64,000 bases of DNA from Salsuginibacillus kocurii DSM 18087 (GCF_000377705.1 NZ_KB898629.1:62001-126000), one strand, 5' to 3'. Positions 16,677-25,785 are shown, counted from the first letter of the stretch. Notes: generated by a model not told the origin, from the letters alone. Translations and numbers: made by a program.

Positions 16677-17111
16677 TTATGCTTCCACTACTTTGCGCAG
16701 ATCTTCATAAACGATTGAGTCCCAGCCGTTATCCATACGGTTGCGGATTTCCTCGTTCGTTTGGTCCGGCCCTGGTCCGGGAACAATGTCTTCTGCTGCG
16801 CCCCAGCCCGAATGAATAAGTGTGAACTCTGTTTTACCATTGAGTTCTTTTAATAAAAAGCTGACTTCCCAGCCGTTGTCATTCCAAGAAAAGGTAAGCT
16901 CATGCGGAGGGTTGAGAGTAAGTACTTTGCAAGGTGTCGGTCCGAAAGGGGACTCGAGTGTGAATTCAGCGCCTTGTTCGCGGCTGAAATCATTTGGCAT
17001 AAACCAAGACGCAATGCCCTCGGCTGTGGCTACGGTCTCCCACACCTTATGAATGTCAGCGTTTAAAACGAGTTGTTTTTGAATGTCTGCTGGTAATGGG
17101 TTTACATCCAT
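16677..17111 (-). CDS. SRPBCC / AHSA1-domain protein
   Basis: A 144-residue START-like (Activator of Hsp90 ATPase 1-like) protein: VLNADIHKVWETVATAEGIASWFMPNDF at the start, PHELTFSWNDNG in the middle, and TEFTLIHSGWGA in the second half. This compact fold binds hydrophobic ligands in a cavity; members of the YndB-like subgroup have no defined enzymatic role. ATG at 17111 is chosen because AAGGAGG lies seven bases upstream. An in-frame ATG at 17138 would place that ribosome binding site inside the gene. Monocistronic, convergent with fosB. Confidence 0.88.
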   Translation of the reverse strand: MDVNPLPADIQKQLVLNADIHKVWETVATAEGIASWFMPNDFSREQGAEFTLESPFGPTPCKVLTLNPPHELTFSWNDNGWEVSFLLKELNGKTEFTLIHSGWGAAEDIVPGPGPDQTNEEIRNRMDNGWDSIVYEDLRKVVEA

Positions 17112-17258
17112 GTGATTTCCTCCTTCATATGTAACCATGGGTATTCATCCTAACAATACGTAACTTTTAGGTTAGGTGTCAATTACTATTGTAGCATGTG
17201 GTGGGTCTATGCAAAGAGAGATTGTTAAGTAACCGCCTTTACCTAAAGGAGGAGCTAT

Positions 17259-17780
17259 ATGCAGATTGAATTACGTCCATTTACGAGAGATGATTTCAGC
17301 CAATTGATCGCCTGGGTTGATTCACCCGATTTATTGCTGCAATGGGGTGGGCCGATGTTCACCTACCCGTTGGATCATGAACAGCTGCAAGACTATTTAA
17401 CGCTGCCAGATAATCAAGTGTATAACGTCGTGCAGTCCGAGACAGGCAGGACGGTAGGGCACATTTCATTAGGGAAGATTGATCACGTAAACTCTCGGGC
17501 CCGGGTGGGGAAAGTGTTGGTGGGAGAACCTTCAGCTCGTGGGAAGAAAGTAGGGGAGCAAATGATGGAGAAGATTACGCAGCGGGCGTTTGAGGAGTTA
17601 GGGTTGAAGTGGCTCACCTTGGCTGTATTTACAAGGAATACCCCTGCCATCGTTTGTTATGAAAAAGCAGGCTTCAAGAAAACGGCCTGTCGCCTGGATA
17701 CGTATCAATTATACGGGGTGGAGTCGCGACTGTGGGAGATGAGTCTGTCTGTACACGATTGGAGGGAACACCGGGCATAG
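17259..17780 (+). CDS. GNAT-family N-acetyltransferase (RimJ/RimL-like)
   Basis: The 173-residue protein shows LRPFTRDDFSQLIAWV at the N-terminus, motif A as ARVGKVLVGEPSARGKKVGEQMMEKIT and motif B as NTPAIVCYEKAGFKKTA. This arrangement is typical of RimJ/RimL-type enzymes acting on peptide N-termini or small molecules; the substrate is unknown. AAAGGAGGAG precedes the ATG at 17259. It ends near a bidirectional terminator shared with the convergent DJ-1-like gene. Confidence 0.87.
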   Translation: MQIELRPFTRDDFSQLIAWVDSPDLLLQWGGPMFTYPLDHEQLQDYLTLPDNQVYNVVQSETGRTVGHISLGKIDHVNSRARVGKVLVGEPSARGKKVGEQMMEKITQRAFEELGLKWLTLAVFTRNTPAIVCYEKAGFKKTACRLDTYQLYGVESRLWEMSLSVHDWREHRA

Positions 17781-17934
17781 AAAGTGCAATCGTTTGTTGC
17801 TTAGTTGCACGCCTCCTTTCAACGAAAAGGGCGACGTTTAGACTACCATCTCCTGCGTATCCCTTTATAGTTGGACGGGTTTACATCTACTTCCTCCGCG
17901 AGTGAGCATCCATTGCGTATTTCTTTGAACCTAA

Positions 17935-17960
17935 AAAAGGCTGCCATAAGACAGCCTTTT
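17935..17960. terminator. Bidirectional terminator between convergent genes
   Basis: AAAAGGCTG and CAGCCTTTT form a 9-bp stem with an 8-nt loop. The A and T flanks let it serve both the GNAT gene (plus) and the DJ-1-like gene (minus). Confidence 0.85.
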
Positions 17961-17993
17961 CTAAAAAACCTTATAAAATAGTGCCGTTATTCC

Positions 17994-18662
17994 CTATGAA
18001 TTGGTCATATACTGAAGAGCTTGCACCATTTTTTCAGCCGTACTTTTACTGGACTGCGGGTTCTGGCCGGTGACAAGGTTGCCATCTGCTATCGAAAAGT
18101 CTGTCCATTTTTCCCCGCGTTCAATATTAGCTCCTTTGTCGCGCAGCTTGGTTTCGAGCATAAAGGGCATGTGCTGGTCTAATTGCATTTCAATCTCTTC
18201 TTCATCCGTAAATGTAGAGACGTTTTTCCCTTGTACAATCGGGGTGCCGTCTGCGTACGTGGCGTTGACTAAACCAGCCGGCCCGTGACACACTGCACTG
18301 ATGACTTTATTATTTTCCACAAAGTGCTGAAGTACGGTTTGCAAGGTTTTGTTGTCTGGGAAATCGAACATGGTTCCATGCCCGCCCGGGAGGAAAATCC
18401 CATTAAAGTTTTCCGTGTCGTTTTCACTTAATTTGGCAGTATTTTTCAGTTCTTCTTCTGCCTGTTTCCATTCTGCTCGGTCTTCGATGCTGTTAGGGTC
18501 AAGCGGAACTTCACCGCCGTTAATGCTTGTTACTTTTACGTCATAGCCTTGTTCTTTAAAGACGTTATACGGAACGGCAAACTCTTCAAGCCATAACCCA
18601 GTTTTGTGGTCGTCGGTGATGGTGGTGTGATTGGTTACTACCATGAGAATGCTTTTTGACAA
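17994..18662 (-). CDS. Type 1 glutamine amidotransferase-like protein, DJ-1/Hsp31 family
   Basis: The 222-residue protein has the larger DJ-1/PfpI architecture of Hsp31 and GATase1-like enzymes: TGLWLEEFAVPYNVFKEQGYDVKVTSINGG at the start, FLPGGHGTMFDFPDN, then the nucleophile elbow ISAVCHGPAGLVNA with the reactive cysteine. A C-terminal NLVTGQNPQSS follows. The TGLWLEE...AVCHGPA pattern fits the glyoxalase III / protein deglycase group that detoxifies methylglyoxal or acts as a holdase. The start is TTG at 18662 with AAGGAGG eight bases before. Monocistronic. Confidence 0.9.
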   Translation of the reverse strand: MSKSILMVVTNHTTITDDHKTGLWLEEFAVPYNVFKEQGYDVKVTSINGGEVPLDPNSIEDRAEWKQAEEELKNTAKLSENDTENFNGIFLPGGHGTMFDFPDNKTLQTVLQHFVENNKVISAVCHGPAGLVNATYADGTPIVQGKNVSTFTDEEEIEMQLDQHMPFMLETKLRDKGANIERGEKWTDFSIADGNLVTGQNPQSSKSTAEKMVQALQYMTNS

Positions 18663-18857
18663 AAGAAAAACCTCCTTAATAATATTACGTTGTGTATGGT
18701 GTCCACACGGCTAGAAATCCAAATTCCAACCATCTTCAGCTTAATACACAACGGATTCCGCTGTAAAAACATGTGCTCAGGTTCTGCAGCATGAATCGTA
18801 TTCTGTACTATATTATTTCTGTTAGTATGCTAAACTAAACGGAAGAGAGGTTAAAAA

Positions 18858-19346
18858 ATGAAATGGCTTGTTATATCTGACACACACATGCCAAAACGAG
18901 CAAAGCAGTTCCCCGACACGCTGGAAGATGAATTAAAAAAGGTAAATCACATCATCCATGCTGGTGATTTTCAGACGATGGATGTGTATGAAAAATTAAG
19001 CCAGTACGGCAAGCTTCACGGAGTATACGGCAATATCGACGAGGAAGATTTGAAGGAGCAGCTACCTGCGAAAAAAACATTAGAGATCGAAGGATTCAGA
19101 ATCGGCCTTGTGCATGGCCATGGTGAAAAGAAAACGACCGAAAAGCGAGTGCTAGAAGCCTTTGACGAAAAAATGGATATTATTATTTTCGGACACTCGC
19201 ATATGCCCCTGCTCCGCTATGTTGGAAAAACACTTCTATTTAACCCTGGATCTGTGACAGATAAACGGAAGCTGCCTTACTATTCGTTTGGCCGTTTACA
19301 TATTGGTGAAGAACTGCAGGCAGAGCATGTGTTTTTCAATAGATAA
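18858..19346 (+). CDS. YfcE/MJ0936-type metallophosphoesterase
   Basis: This 162-residue calcineurin-like phosphoesterase carries the ordered metal motifs: ISDTHMP (residues 6-12), HAGDFQ, GNID, LVHGHGE and FGHSHMPLL. This short form belongs to the YfcE/MJ0936 group (YsnB in B. subtilis), Mn-dependent phosphodiesterases whose natural substrate is not established. The C-terminal LFNPGSVTDKR is typical. GAAGAGAGG lies upstream of the ATG at 18858. It ends about 60 bp before a strong hairpin shared with the convergent hydrolase gene. Confidence 0.92.
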   Translation: MKWLVISDTHMPKRAKQFPDTLEDELKKVNHIIHAGDFQTMDVYEKLSQYGKLHGVYGNIDEEDLKEQLPAKKTLEIEGFRIGLVHGHGEKKTTEKRVLEAFDEKMDIIIFGHSHMPLLRYVGKTLLFNPGSVTDKRKLPYYSFGRLHIGEELQAEHVFFNR

Positions 19347-19405
19347 GGAGAAAACGCACGTTGTGAGGTGTATTATGAATAAATGGCGATGCGCCCACTT
19401 TTGAA

Positions 19406-19437
19406 AAAGCGGGAGGCTGAACGTAGCCTTCCGCTTT
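19406..19437. terminator. Bidirectional terminator between convergent genes
   Basis: AAAGCGGGAGGCT and AGCCTTCCGCTTT form a 13-bp stem with one G-U pair and a 6-nt loop. It serves the phosphoesterase (plus) and the SLH hydrolase (minus). Confidence 0.85.
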
Positions 19438-19460
19438 GTTTAATTGCAGGTGAAGTCCCG

Positions 19461-21737
19461 TTACTGTACCCGCTCATATCTAGAAGCTGCTTCGATTTCT
19501 TCAAAGCCCCAATAGTCAAAAGGAACGTCTTCCCACCGTTCGATATTAATAGTACTTGGAGGCTCAATCTCCAGCATTTCATTAATGATGCTTACTGCTT
19601 CGGCCCGGTTGAGGTCATTATTAGGGCGAAACGTCCCATTTGGGTAGCCATTAATAATTCCCGCTTCATAGCTGGCCTGAATTCCGCGTTCTCCCCAGTG
19701 CCCCGTAGCATCATCAAAAGGATGCGTATATGGAGTAGAGGAAGAGAGTTCAAGGAAACGCGTAGCAATTGAGGCCATTTCTACTCGGGAAATCTCATCA
19801 TTTGGCCGGAAATTGCCATTTGGGTCACCGCTCATCAGTCCGACACCTTGCATGAAGGTAATGGCACTAGCCGCCCAGTGGGAACTGTCTACATCATTAA
19901 AAGAAGTATACGAGCTGGTTTTTTCATCTTCTTCATTGATGGTTCTGGCAAGCATCGTAGCAAGTTCTGCCCGGGTGGTGGAGGAACTTGGCTGAAACGT
20001 GCCATTGCTGTATCCACTAATATACGGTGTACGGATTTCTCCTTCTTCAGTGGGCAAGAGTGCTTCACCAATTACGGGAAGGTCAAGCTTGGAAGGGTGC
20101 TCCCTGTCATGATGAATCGTTACATTCGCTGCATGTTCATTTAGACCGGGGCCTTGCGGAGAACGCTGCTCTGCTAATGCTTTTGTGCCGCCGGCTAGGC
20201 TGAGTCGTAGTTTATGTCCTTGGGGTATCACATAAGAAGTCGGCAGTATCTCCATTTCATACTGCTTGATCTCACTCGCTGTTACCGGTTGTGCTGTCTC
20301 CCGTGTGTCCGAGCGTCGCGCGTTTAAATAACCGGCAGTAAGCTGAGTGGAAGTACCATCCGGTGCTACAGATGAAAGTTGCGCTACGAAATCAGCATCT
20401 TCCCCAGCGATTTCTGCAAAAAAGGCAAAGCTGATCTCTCCGGTAATCTCAGTCGGTGCAGCAAACGATTCGGTCGTCCAGGTTACGACTTCTTGTTCGC
20501 TGCGTGTTTGGTCTGCTTCCGAGCGGCCACGATATTGTTCAAGTAACGTATGAAGGAACGGGCCATTTGCTTCAGCATACTGATAGCTGGTGTTTGCCGC
20601 CTCCTCAGCCGGTTTTGCAGCTTGGAGGGTGCCGTCATTTAAGCTGTTGATACTGCCGCTTGGCTGTTCGCTTAAATAAAGCGATGCTTTGCGCGTGTCT
20701 GGAAGTGGCCAGTCTTGTTCAAACCGCCATTCTTCAGCTCCTTGCACATATAAAAGAACATCTTCGTCGTCTTCAATGCCATTCTCTTCTTGGAGTAAAT
20801 GATGGTCAAACCACATTTTCTCCAAGTCTTCAAAGGCATAAGGTTGTAGATCTGCCACATTGCTGTGGGCATTAGGTCCAATCACCATTCGGCTGTCACC
20901 ATCTGCTTGACGGAGGCGGGCAAAGCTGTCGATATTGCCGGGTGTAATATAATCTTCCCAACCGCCGGAAACTAACACTGCAATGTCACCCGCTGCAATC
21001 TGTTCGTAGTCCTCGGGGCTAAGAGAGCGTTCTTGCCACCACTCGTTCAAATCTCGGTTCTCAAGAGCTGCAGAATAACCGGCTCCGCCGAAAGCGGTGC
21101 GCCCGGGTCCAATGTTCATCCCGCCTGGATACCAAAGATATTCATAACAATTCCCGCAAGCGAGCGCTGGACTGATCGCTTTTAAGCTCGGCGGCGTTTC
21201 CTTTGCTGTCAGCCATTGACTAATCCCTTGGAGCGACGGGCCTATCATCCCGACATCTCCATTACTCCAAGGCTGATCGGCCGCCCATTCTACCAAATCA
21301 TGCCCATCTTCTGCATAATGGTTGTACAATGTCGACGTGCCTTCAGAACCGCCCACCCCTCTTGTGCTAACGTGAAGAGCTGCATAGCCCCGTTCAACAT
21401 AATCTTCCAAGCGGGGATCATAGCTGTTACCAGTTGAGCCGGTATGTCCATATCCGTTAAAGATAATGAGCACTGGAGCTGTTTCAACTCCGTCTGGCAA
21501 AAATAAACGGGCATTTAAGCTGGTACCGTCCCGCATCGGAATAGAAATGTCTTCTTGTTTTTCAACAGAGTAGCTGTTTGGAACGAGGCTTGGGCTTTTT
21601 TCGGTGGTCACCCAATCACGGTCTTCGGTATCTATCCCGATTGAAGAAGCAAATGTCTCCTGCGGGGGTAGTAAAAGTAAAGTTAAAGCAACTAGTATGA
21701 TAACTGTTCTCGTAAAATTAAAGTATGTAGTTTTCAA
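19461..21737 (-). CDS. Exported CocE/NonD-family X-Pro-type hydrolase with C-terminal SLH repeats
   Basis: The chosen start is TTG at 21737 with GAGGGAG nine bases upstream. It yields a clean signal peptide (positively charged lead, then VIILVALTLLLLPP, cleavage near TFASS); an upstream in-frame ATG at 21830 would add 31 non-signal residues. The 758-residue protein has an alpha/beta hydrolase domain of the X-Pro dipeptidyl-peptidase/cocaine esterase family: MRDGTSLNARLFLPDG, the elbow GPSLQGISQW with the nucleophile Ser, and GGWEDYITPGNI. A jelly-roll-like domain follows (GEISFAFFAEIAGEDADFVAQL; YVIPQGHKLRLSLAGG). Three SLH modules fill the C-terminus, each with a (S/N)GTFxP or PNGNFRP turn and RAE or RVE. 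The SLH repeats predict binding to pyruvylated cell-wall polymer. Confidence 0.9.
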   Translation of the reverse strand: MKTTYFNFTRTVIILVALTLLLLPPQETFASSIGIDTEDRDWVTTEKSPSLVPNSYSVEKQEDISIPMRDGTSLNARLFLPDGVETAPVLIIFNGYGHTGSTGNSYDPRLEDYVERGYAALHVSTRGVGGSEGTSTLYNHYAEDGHDLVEWAADQPWSNGDVGMIGPSLQGISQWLTAKETPPSLKAISPALACGNCYEYLWYPGGMNIGPGRTAFGGAGYSAALENRDLNEWWQERSLSPEDYEQIAAGDIAVLVSGGWEDYITPGNIDSFARLRQADGDSRMVIGPNAHSNVADLQPYAFEDLEKMWFDHHLLQEENGIEDDEDVLLYVQGAEEWRFEQDWPLPDTRKASLYLSEQPSGSINSLNDGTLQAAKPAEEAANTSYQYAEANGPFLHTLLEQYRGRSEADQTRSEQEVVTWTTESFAAPTEITGEISFAFFAEIAGEDADFVAQLSSVAPDGTSTQLTAGYLNARRSDTRETAQPVTASEIKQYEMEILPTSYVIPQGHKLRLSLAGGTKALAEQRSPQGPGLNEHAANVTIHHDREHPSKLDLPVIGEALLPTEEGEIRTPYISGYSNGTFQPSSSTTRAELATMLARTINEEDEKTSSYTSFNDVDSSHWAASAITFMQGVGLMSGDPNGNFRPNDEISRVEMASIATRFLELSSSTPYTHPFDDATGHWGERGIQASYEAGIINGYPNGTFRPNNDLNRAEAVSIINEMLEIEPPSTINIERWEDVPFDYWGFEEIEAASRYERVQ

Positions 21738-22068
21738 TGTCTTCGGCTCCCTCGTGAAATATGATGTTAAAGTGTAATGACCTGCATCCCATACTTTAGA
21801 AATGGATTGAAAGATAATATTGGAAATCACTATTGTATATTAGCAGGTATTATAGTAAGAATATAGGAAATACGGCATTTGTAATCGTATTGTTAAGAAC
21901 GTCATAAAAGCCCACGAATTTACCTGCTATAAACATGAGAGACGTGCTTATTGTATGCACAAAAGGCTGGTTTGAAACAGGAACGTAAACGAATAGAGGC
22001 TTACGTCCATCCGCAAACGTGATAGCATAAAATAAATGGCTTGATCCCACTAACGAAGGAGAGAGATG

Positions 22069-22449
22069 ATGACACTTCAAATTGGAGAGGTTTTTAGCTG
22101 GTCGAAGTCGTTTACCGAAGAAGAGACACTTCAGTTTGCAGAGTTGTCAGGTGAGAAAGGCCGGCATCTCATGGAGCGTGATGAGAATGGACGTTTCATG
22201 GTGCCCGGGCTGTTCACTGCTAGTTTAGGGGTAAAAATCGGAGGCGAATTGAACGTCGTTATAAAAGAAATGGTTAACGAGTATATCCGTCCCGTTTATA
22301 CAGGGGACACCATCACGTGTAAGCTGACTGTTACAAATGTAGAACAAAGAAATGGCTATCAAGAGGTGACTTTCTCTGCGCAAAATTATAATCAACAGGG
22401 AAAAGATGTACTGCTCGGCTCTAGCCAGGGGATTATTTGGGACAAGTAG
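22069..22449 (+). CDS. MaoC-like hotdog-fold dehydratase or thioesterase
   Basis: The 126-residue protein reads LQIGEVFSWSKSFTEEETLQFAELSGEKGRH, then VPGLFTASLGVKIGGE, VNEYIRPVYTGDTITCKLTVTNVE. This is the pattern of MaoC-type (R)-enoyl-CoA hydratases. The hydratase motif that usually reads D.NP.H after SGD is altered here (SGEKGRHLME), so catalytic activity is doubtful. It may be a non-hydratase hotdog protein. AAGGAGAGAG precedes two consecutive ATGs; the second, at 22069, has the better spacing. Single gene. Confidence 0.72.
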   Translation: MTLQIGEVFSWSKSFTEEETLQFAELSGEKGRHLMERDENGRFMVPGLFTASLGVKIGGELNVVIKEMVNEYIRPVYTGDTITCKLTVTNVEQRNGYQEVTFSAQNYNQQGKDVLLGSSQGIIWDK

Positions 22450-22533
22450 TATAAAAACCAAACGATCGTTTAATTTAAGAAGCATATGGTGTCTATATTG
22501 CCTGGGTAAAGCTGCTATTGCATCTTACCCATG

Positions 22534-22571
22534 AAAAAGAGGCTCGTTTCCGAAGGGAACGGCCTCTTTTT
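22534..22571. terminator. Strong bidirectional terminator
   Basis: AAAAAGAGGC, a bulged T and CGTTTCC pair with GGGAACG and GCCTCTTTTT across a GAA loop, giving about 17 base pairs flanked by A and T runs. It separates the MaoC-like gene (plus) from the aldehyde dehydrogenase gene (minus). Confidence 0.92.
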
Positions 22572-22623
22572 ACGTGTGATTAAAGCTTATGCTAGCTTGT
22601 TGACGTCCTCCTAAAGCACCTGC

Positions 22624-24090
22624 TTAAAATGGAAATTCCCGATATTCTTCTTGAACTGACACCCACTTCGTTGTCGTGAATTTATCAACGATCCATGGAT
22701 TGCCGAAACGCCCCATGCCGCTTTCTTTCGTACCGCCAAAGGGTACGGTTGGGTTGTCATTTACGGTTTGGTCGTTGATATGAGTCATGCCGCTGTTGAT
22801 TTCTAACGCCAGGTTTTTGCCTCTTTCAATATCTTCAGTGAAAATAGCTGAGCTTAAGCCAAATTCTGTGTCATTAGCCAGTTCAATCGCGATATCATCA
22901 GTTTCTGCTTTTATCATCACTGCGATCGGCGCGAATTGTTCTGTCTGCGCAATTTCACTATCATTTTTAACATCTCCGAAGACATACGGCGTGATCACTC
23001 GGCCTTCTTGTTTCCCTTCGAGCTTCACATCGGTTCCTACTTCTTTCGCTCTGCTGATTAATTTTTGTGCTTCTTCAACTTGCGTATCATTAATGAGCGG
23101 ACCAATGATGGTCTCGTCATCCCGCGGGTCCCCGCACGGAATCTCGCTCGCTTTTTCGACGAACTTCTTCACAAATTCATCGTACTTGCTTTTATGAATA
23201 ATAAAACGGTTAATAATCATGCAGATTTGACCTTGATGAATAAACTTCCCGAAAATAGCTGCTTCAACGGCTCGGTCAACGTTTGCATCCGACATGACCA
23301 GAAACGGGTTGTTGCCACCTAGTTCAAGAGCAACACGTTTTAATTTGCTGCCGGCAATTTCTCCGATATGTTTTCCGACTGGGGTGGAGCCGGTGAAACT
23401 GACTAAGTGTGAATGTGGGGTGGTCAGCATATCATCACCGATTTCTTCTAGGTCGGTTTGGACCACATTTAGCACGTCGTTTGGGAGACCGGCGTCTTCG
23501 AAGGCTTTTGCTATTATAATTCCACCAGTATAAGCCACTTGCAGATCAGGTTTATGAACGACGCAGTTCCCGAGCGCGATAGCTGGGGCAATCGTGCGCA
23601 TCGACAAATTGAGGGGAAAGTTAAATGGAGAGATGGAAGTAATGACCCCGAATGGCAGGCGGATGAGACGGTTTTTCTTTCCTTCCACTTGAGCGGGAAG
23701 TTCCTCTGCCTGGAAGATTTCATTTGCCATTTCGGTAGCTTCCTCCACAATCCCGACGGTTAGGTCAACTTCTACATTGGCTTTTATTTTGCTGCCCCCG
23801 GTCTCATGAACAATCACATCTACGATTTCTTCTTTGTTCGTTTTTAAATATTCGGCTACTTTATTTAAGATATTTACTCTTGTATCCGCCGTCGATTTTG
23901 CCCATTTTTTTTGTGCTTTTTTTGAAGCAATGTATGCGTCTTCTAGCTGCTGTTTCGAAGCAATCGACATCGTTTGAATCAACGCATCATCGTAAGGATT
24001 CGTGTTCTCATACGATCGGCCACTTGTCCCTTCAATCCATTCCCCGTGTAGAAAACTGTCCTTATAGTTTATGAATTTTTCCAACAACAT
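22624..24090 (-). CDS. NAD(P)-dependent aldehyde dehydrogenase, YfmT/benzaldehyde type
   Basis: This class I/II aldehyde dehydrogenase of about 488 residues oxidises an aldehyde to the acid. Landmarks are SPFNFPLNLSMRTIAPAIALGN, FTGSTPVGKHIG, the general-base segment LELGGNNPFLVM and the nucleophile region HQGQICMIINR with the catalytic Cys. The C-terminal VPFGGTKESGMGRFG is standard for the superfamily. The HQGQICM variant and the end REFPF match the B. subtilis YfmT (vanillin/benzaldehyde dehydrogenase) group rather than betaine aldehyde dehydrogenases. Start codon ambiguous: ATG at 24108 or 24090, or the TTGs after 24090 with AAAGGGTG just upstream. Monocistronic. Confidence 0.92.
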   Translation of the reverse strand: MLLEKFINYKDSFLHGEWIEGTSGRSYENTNPYDDALIQTMSIASKQQLEDAYIASKKAQKKWAKSTADTRVNILNKVAEYLKTNKEEIVDVIVHETGGSKIKANVEVDLTVGIVEEATEMANEIFQAEELPAQVEGKKNRLIRLPFGVITSISPFNFPLNLSMRTIAPAIALGNCVVHKPDLQVAYTGGIIIAKAFEDAGLPNDVLNVVQTDLEEIGDDMLTTPHSHLVSFTGSTPVGKHIGEIAGSKLKRVALELGGNNPFLVMSDANVDRAVEAAIFGKFIHQGQICMIINRFIIHKSKYDEFVKKFVEKASEIPCGDPRDDETIIGPLINDTQVEEAQKLISRAKEVGTDVKLEGKQEGRVITPYVFGDVKNDSEIAQTEQFAPIAVMIKAETDDIAIELANDTEFGLSSAIFTEDIERGKNLALEINSGMTHINDQTVNDNPTVPFGGTKESGMGRFGNPWIVDKFTTTKWVSVQEEYREFPF

Positions 24091-24377
24091 CACCCTTTGT
24101 GTATGCATTCGACTATATTTTGTACCACAAGTGTTGAGAATATCAGAAGCAATAATGAAAAATATGAGGTGGGCAATAGAAGCAGAAGGTGGGATGGCAA
24201 TCCTATGCTAATCATCAGGTAGCATTATCAATGTACGTGTAGTAGAGAAATCACTATCTTTCCTTCATTGGTTAACGAGGAAGGAAGAGGCCTTGACATA
24301 GAAGGGCGGAGCGATAGTATGGAGAAGTAGAGGGTAGTTAACAATAGCTCCATTGCCAAAAATCCTCTCGTCAATCT

Positions 24378-24405
24378 TTGACAAGAGCAGAGAATATGTT
24401 ATAGT
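24378..24405 (+). promoter_or_regulatory. SigA-type promoter of the betaine-binding protein gene
   Basis: TTGACA at 24378-24383 and TATAGT at 24400-24405 are separated by 16 bp, about 65 bp before the start codon. The remainder of the upstream 360-bp gap holds nothing recognisable. Confidence 0.65.
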
Positions 24406-24471
24406 TTTAGTTAAGGATGTTAAATTTATATTTAACAAATAGTACATTTTTAATTTTGTGGGAGGATGAAC

Positions 24472-25422
24472 ATGTTAGCTATGTATATGAAAAGAAAAGC
24501 AGTACTTCCTTTAACATTAAGCGCGTTGGTACTTGCAGCCTGCGGTGAAGCAGATGATCAAGAAGAAACGGGCGCTGACGAAAATGGCACGGAGGCTGAA
24601 ACAGAAGAAGCTGAAGAAGACGGAGAGGGAGAAGCTAGTGGAAATGTAGAAGGAGAAGAGATTGAGCTTGTGTATGTTGCCTGGGAATCTGAGCTTGCTT
24701 CTACGAATGTTATCACTCAAGTACTTGAAGAATACGGGTATGACGTCGAAATGACTCAATCTGACCAGTCACCAATGTGGCAGGCAACAGCCGATGGAAG
24801 TGCAGATGGATTTGTTGCTGCATGGCTTCCATCTGATATGGCAGACGATTACGAGCGTTATGGCGACGAGGTAGTTGACCTAGGGGCTAACCTTGAAGGT
24901 GCGAAAACTGGCCTGGTAGTACCTGAATATATGGAAGATGTAAACAGCATTGAAGATGTAACGTCAGAACATTTTGATGAAATCACCGGAATTGATGCTG
25001 GTGCGGGTGTGGTAATAACAACTGAAGAAGTCATTGAAGAATACGACCTTGATGTGGAAATGACTACAAGTACAGATGCAGCCATGACAGCTGAACTTGA
25101 TTCCCGCTACCAAGAAGAAGAACCTGTTATTGTTACAGGCTGGGAGCCGCACTGGAAGTTTTATGAGTATGACTTGAAATTCCTCGAAGACCCTAAAGAG
25201 GTTTATGCCGATGGGGAAGAAATCCGCACGATGGTTCGTGAAGGACTAGAAGAAGACCACCCAGAAGCCTATCAAATTCTAGATAACTTTCACTGGACAC
25301 CAGACGACATGAACGAAGTCATGCTTGATATTTCTGAAGGCGGTATGGACCCAGAAGAGGCTGCCGCAGAGTGGATTGAGAACAACCGTGAGCAAGTCGA
25401 CGAATGGCTCGATATTGATTAA
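24472..25422 (+). CDS. Glycine betaine/proline-type ABC substrate-binding lipoprotein (OpuAC-like)
   Basis: The 316-residue lipoprotein has a signal peptide ending in the lipobox LAACG (mature Cys near residue 24). A linker follows that is almost entirely Glu, Asp, Gly and Ala. The OpuAC/ProX domain then shows IELVYVAWESELASTNVITQVLEEYGYDVEM, DGFVAAWLPS and VIVTGWEPHWKFYEYDLKFLEDP; the Trp residues supply the aromatic cage for a quaternary ammonium ligand. Start: ATG at 24472, six bases after GGGAGG; the ATG at 24466 abuts the ribosome binding site. No permease or ATPase gene is adjacent, so this is an orphan receptor for a transporter encoded elsewhere. It likely serves osmoprotection. Confidence 0.92.
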   Translation: MLAMYMKRKAVLPLTLSALVLAACGEADDQEETGADENGTEAETEEAEEDGEGEASGNVEGEEIELVYVAWESELASTNVITQVLEEYGYDVEMTQSDQSPMWQATADGSADGFVAAWLPSDMADDYERYGDEVVDLGANLEGAKTGLVVPEYMEDVNSIEDVTSEHFDEITGIDAGAGVVITTEEVIEEYDLDVEMTTSTDAAMTAELDSRYQEEEPVIVTGWEPHWKFYEYDLKFLEDPKEVYADGEEIRTMVREGLEEDHPEAYQILDNFHWTPDDMNEVMLDISEGGMDPEEAAAEWIENNREQVDEWLDID

Positions 25423-25437
25423 TGGTATATTAATAAG

Positions 25438-25468
25438 AAAACCACCGACCGAGTGTCGGTGGTTTTTT
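25438..25468 (+). terminator. Strong terminator after the betaine-binding protein gene
   Basis: AAAACCACCGAC and GTCGGTGGTTTT form a 12-bp stem with a 5-nt loop and a T run. It lies 15 bp after the stop. Confidence 0.95.
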
Positions 25469-25593
25469 CGTGCATTATGTAGAGAACAAGGAAGGAGCGC
25501 CGTTCGATTTATCGACTACTAGCAGTGGAGGGAGAGCTTCATTGCTATTTTCAGTTGCCGATCTCAAGGCAGAAGTTCACGCAGGGACGTGTA

Positions 25594-25785
25594 ACGGACA
25601 TGAGGCACGATATTTTAGCCAAAATAGGATATTTTTAAAATTTTTAAAATAAACGGACATAAGTGCCACTAGTTGGGGGAAACAGCCGATATATGGTTCG
25701 GATGTATAAATAGAGGAACAGGTGTCTGTTAATTTGTGAAAGCCCTAGATTTTGAACAACTAACGGAACAGATGTCTGTAAGCCA
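25594..25785. repeat. Cluster of short degenerate ACGGACA / ACGGAACA motifs in a gene-free stretch
   Basis: Within the 450-bp gap before the PAP2 gene there are ACGGACATGAGGCACG (25594), ACGGACATAAGTGCCAC (25653), AGGAACAGGTGTCTGTTA (25713) and ACGGAACAGATGTCTGTAA (25763). They look like diverged copies of one another, interspersed with A/T-rich sequence. No ORF with a recognisable product occurs here. Their nature is unknown; they may be remnants of an interspersed repeat. Confidence 0.45.
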
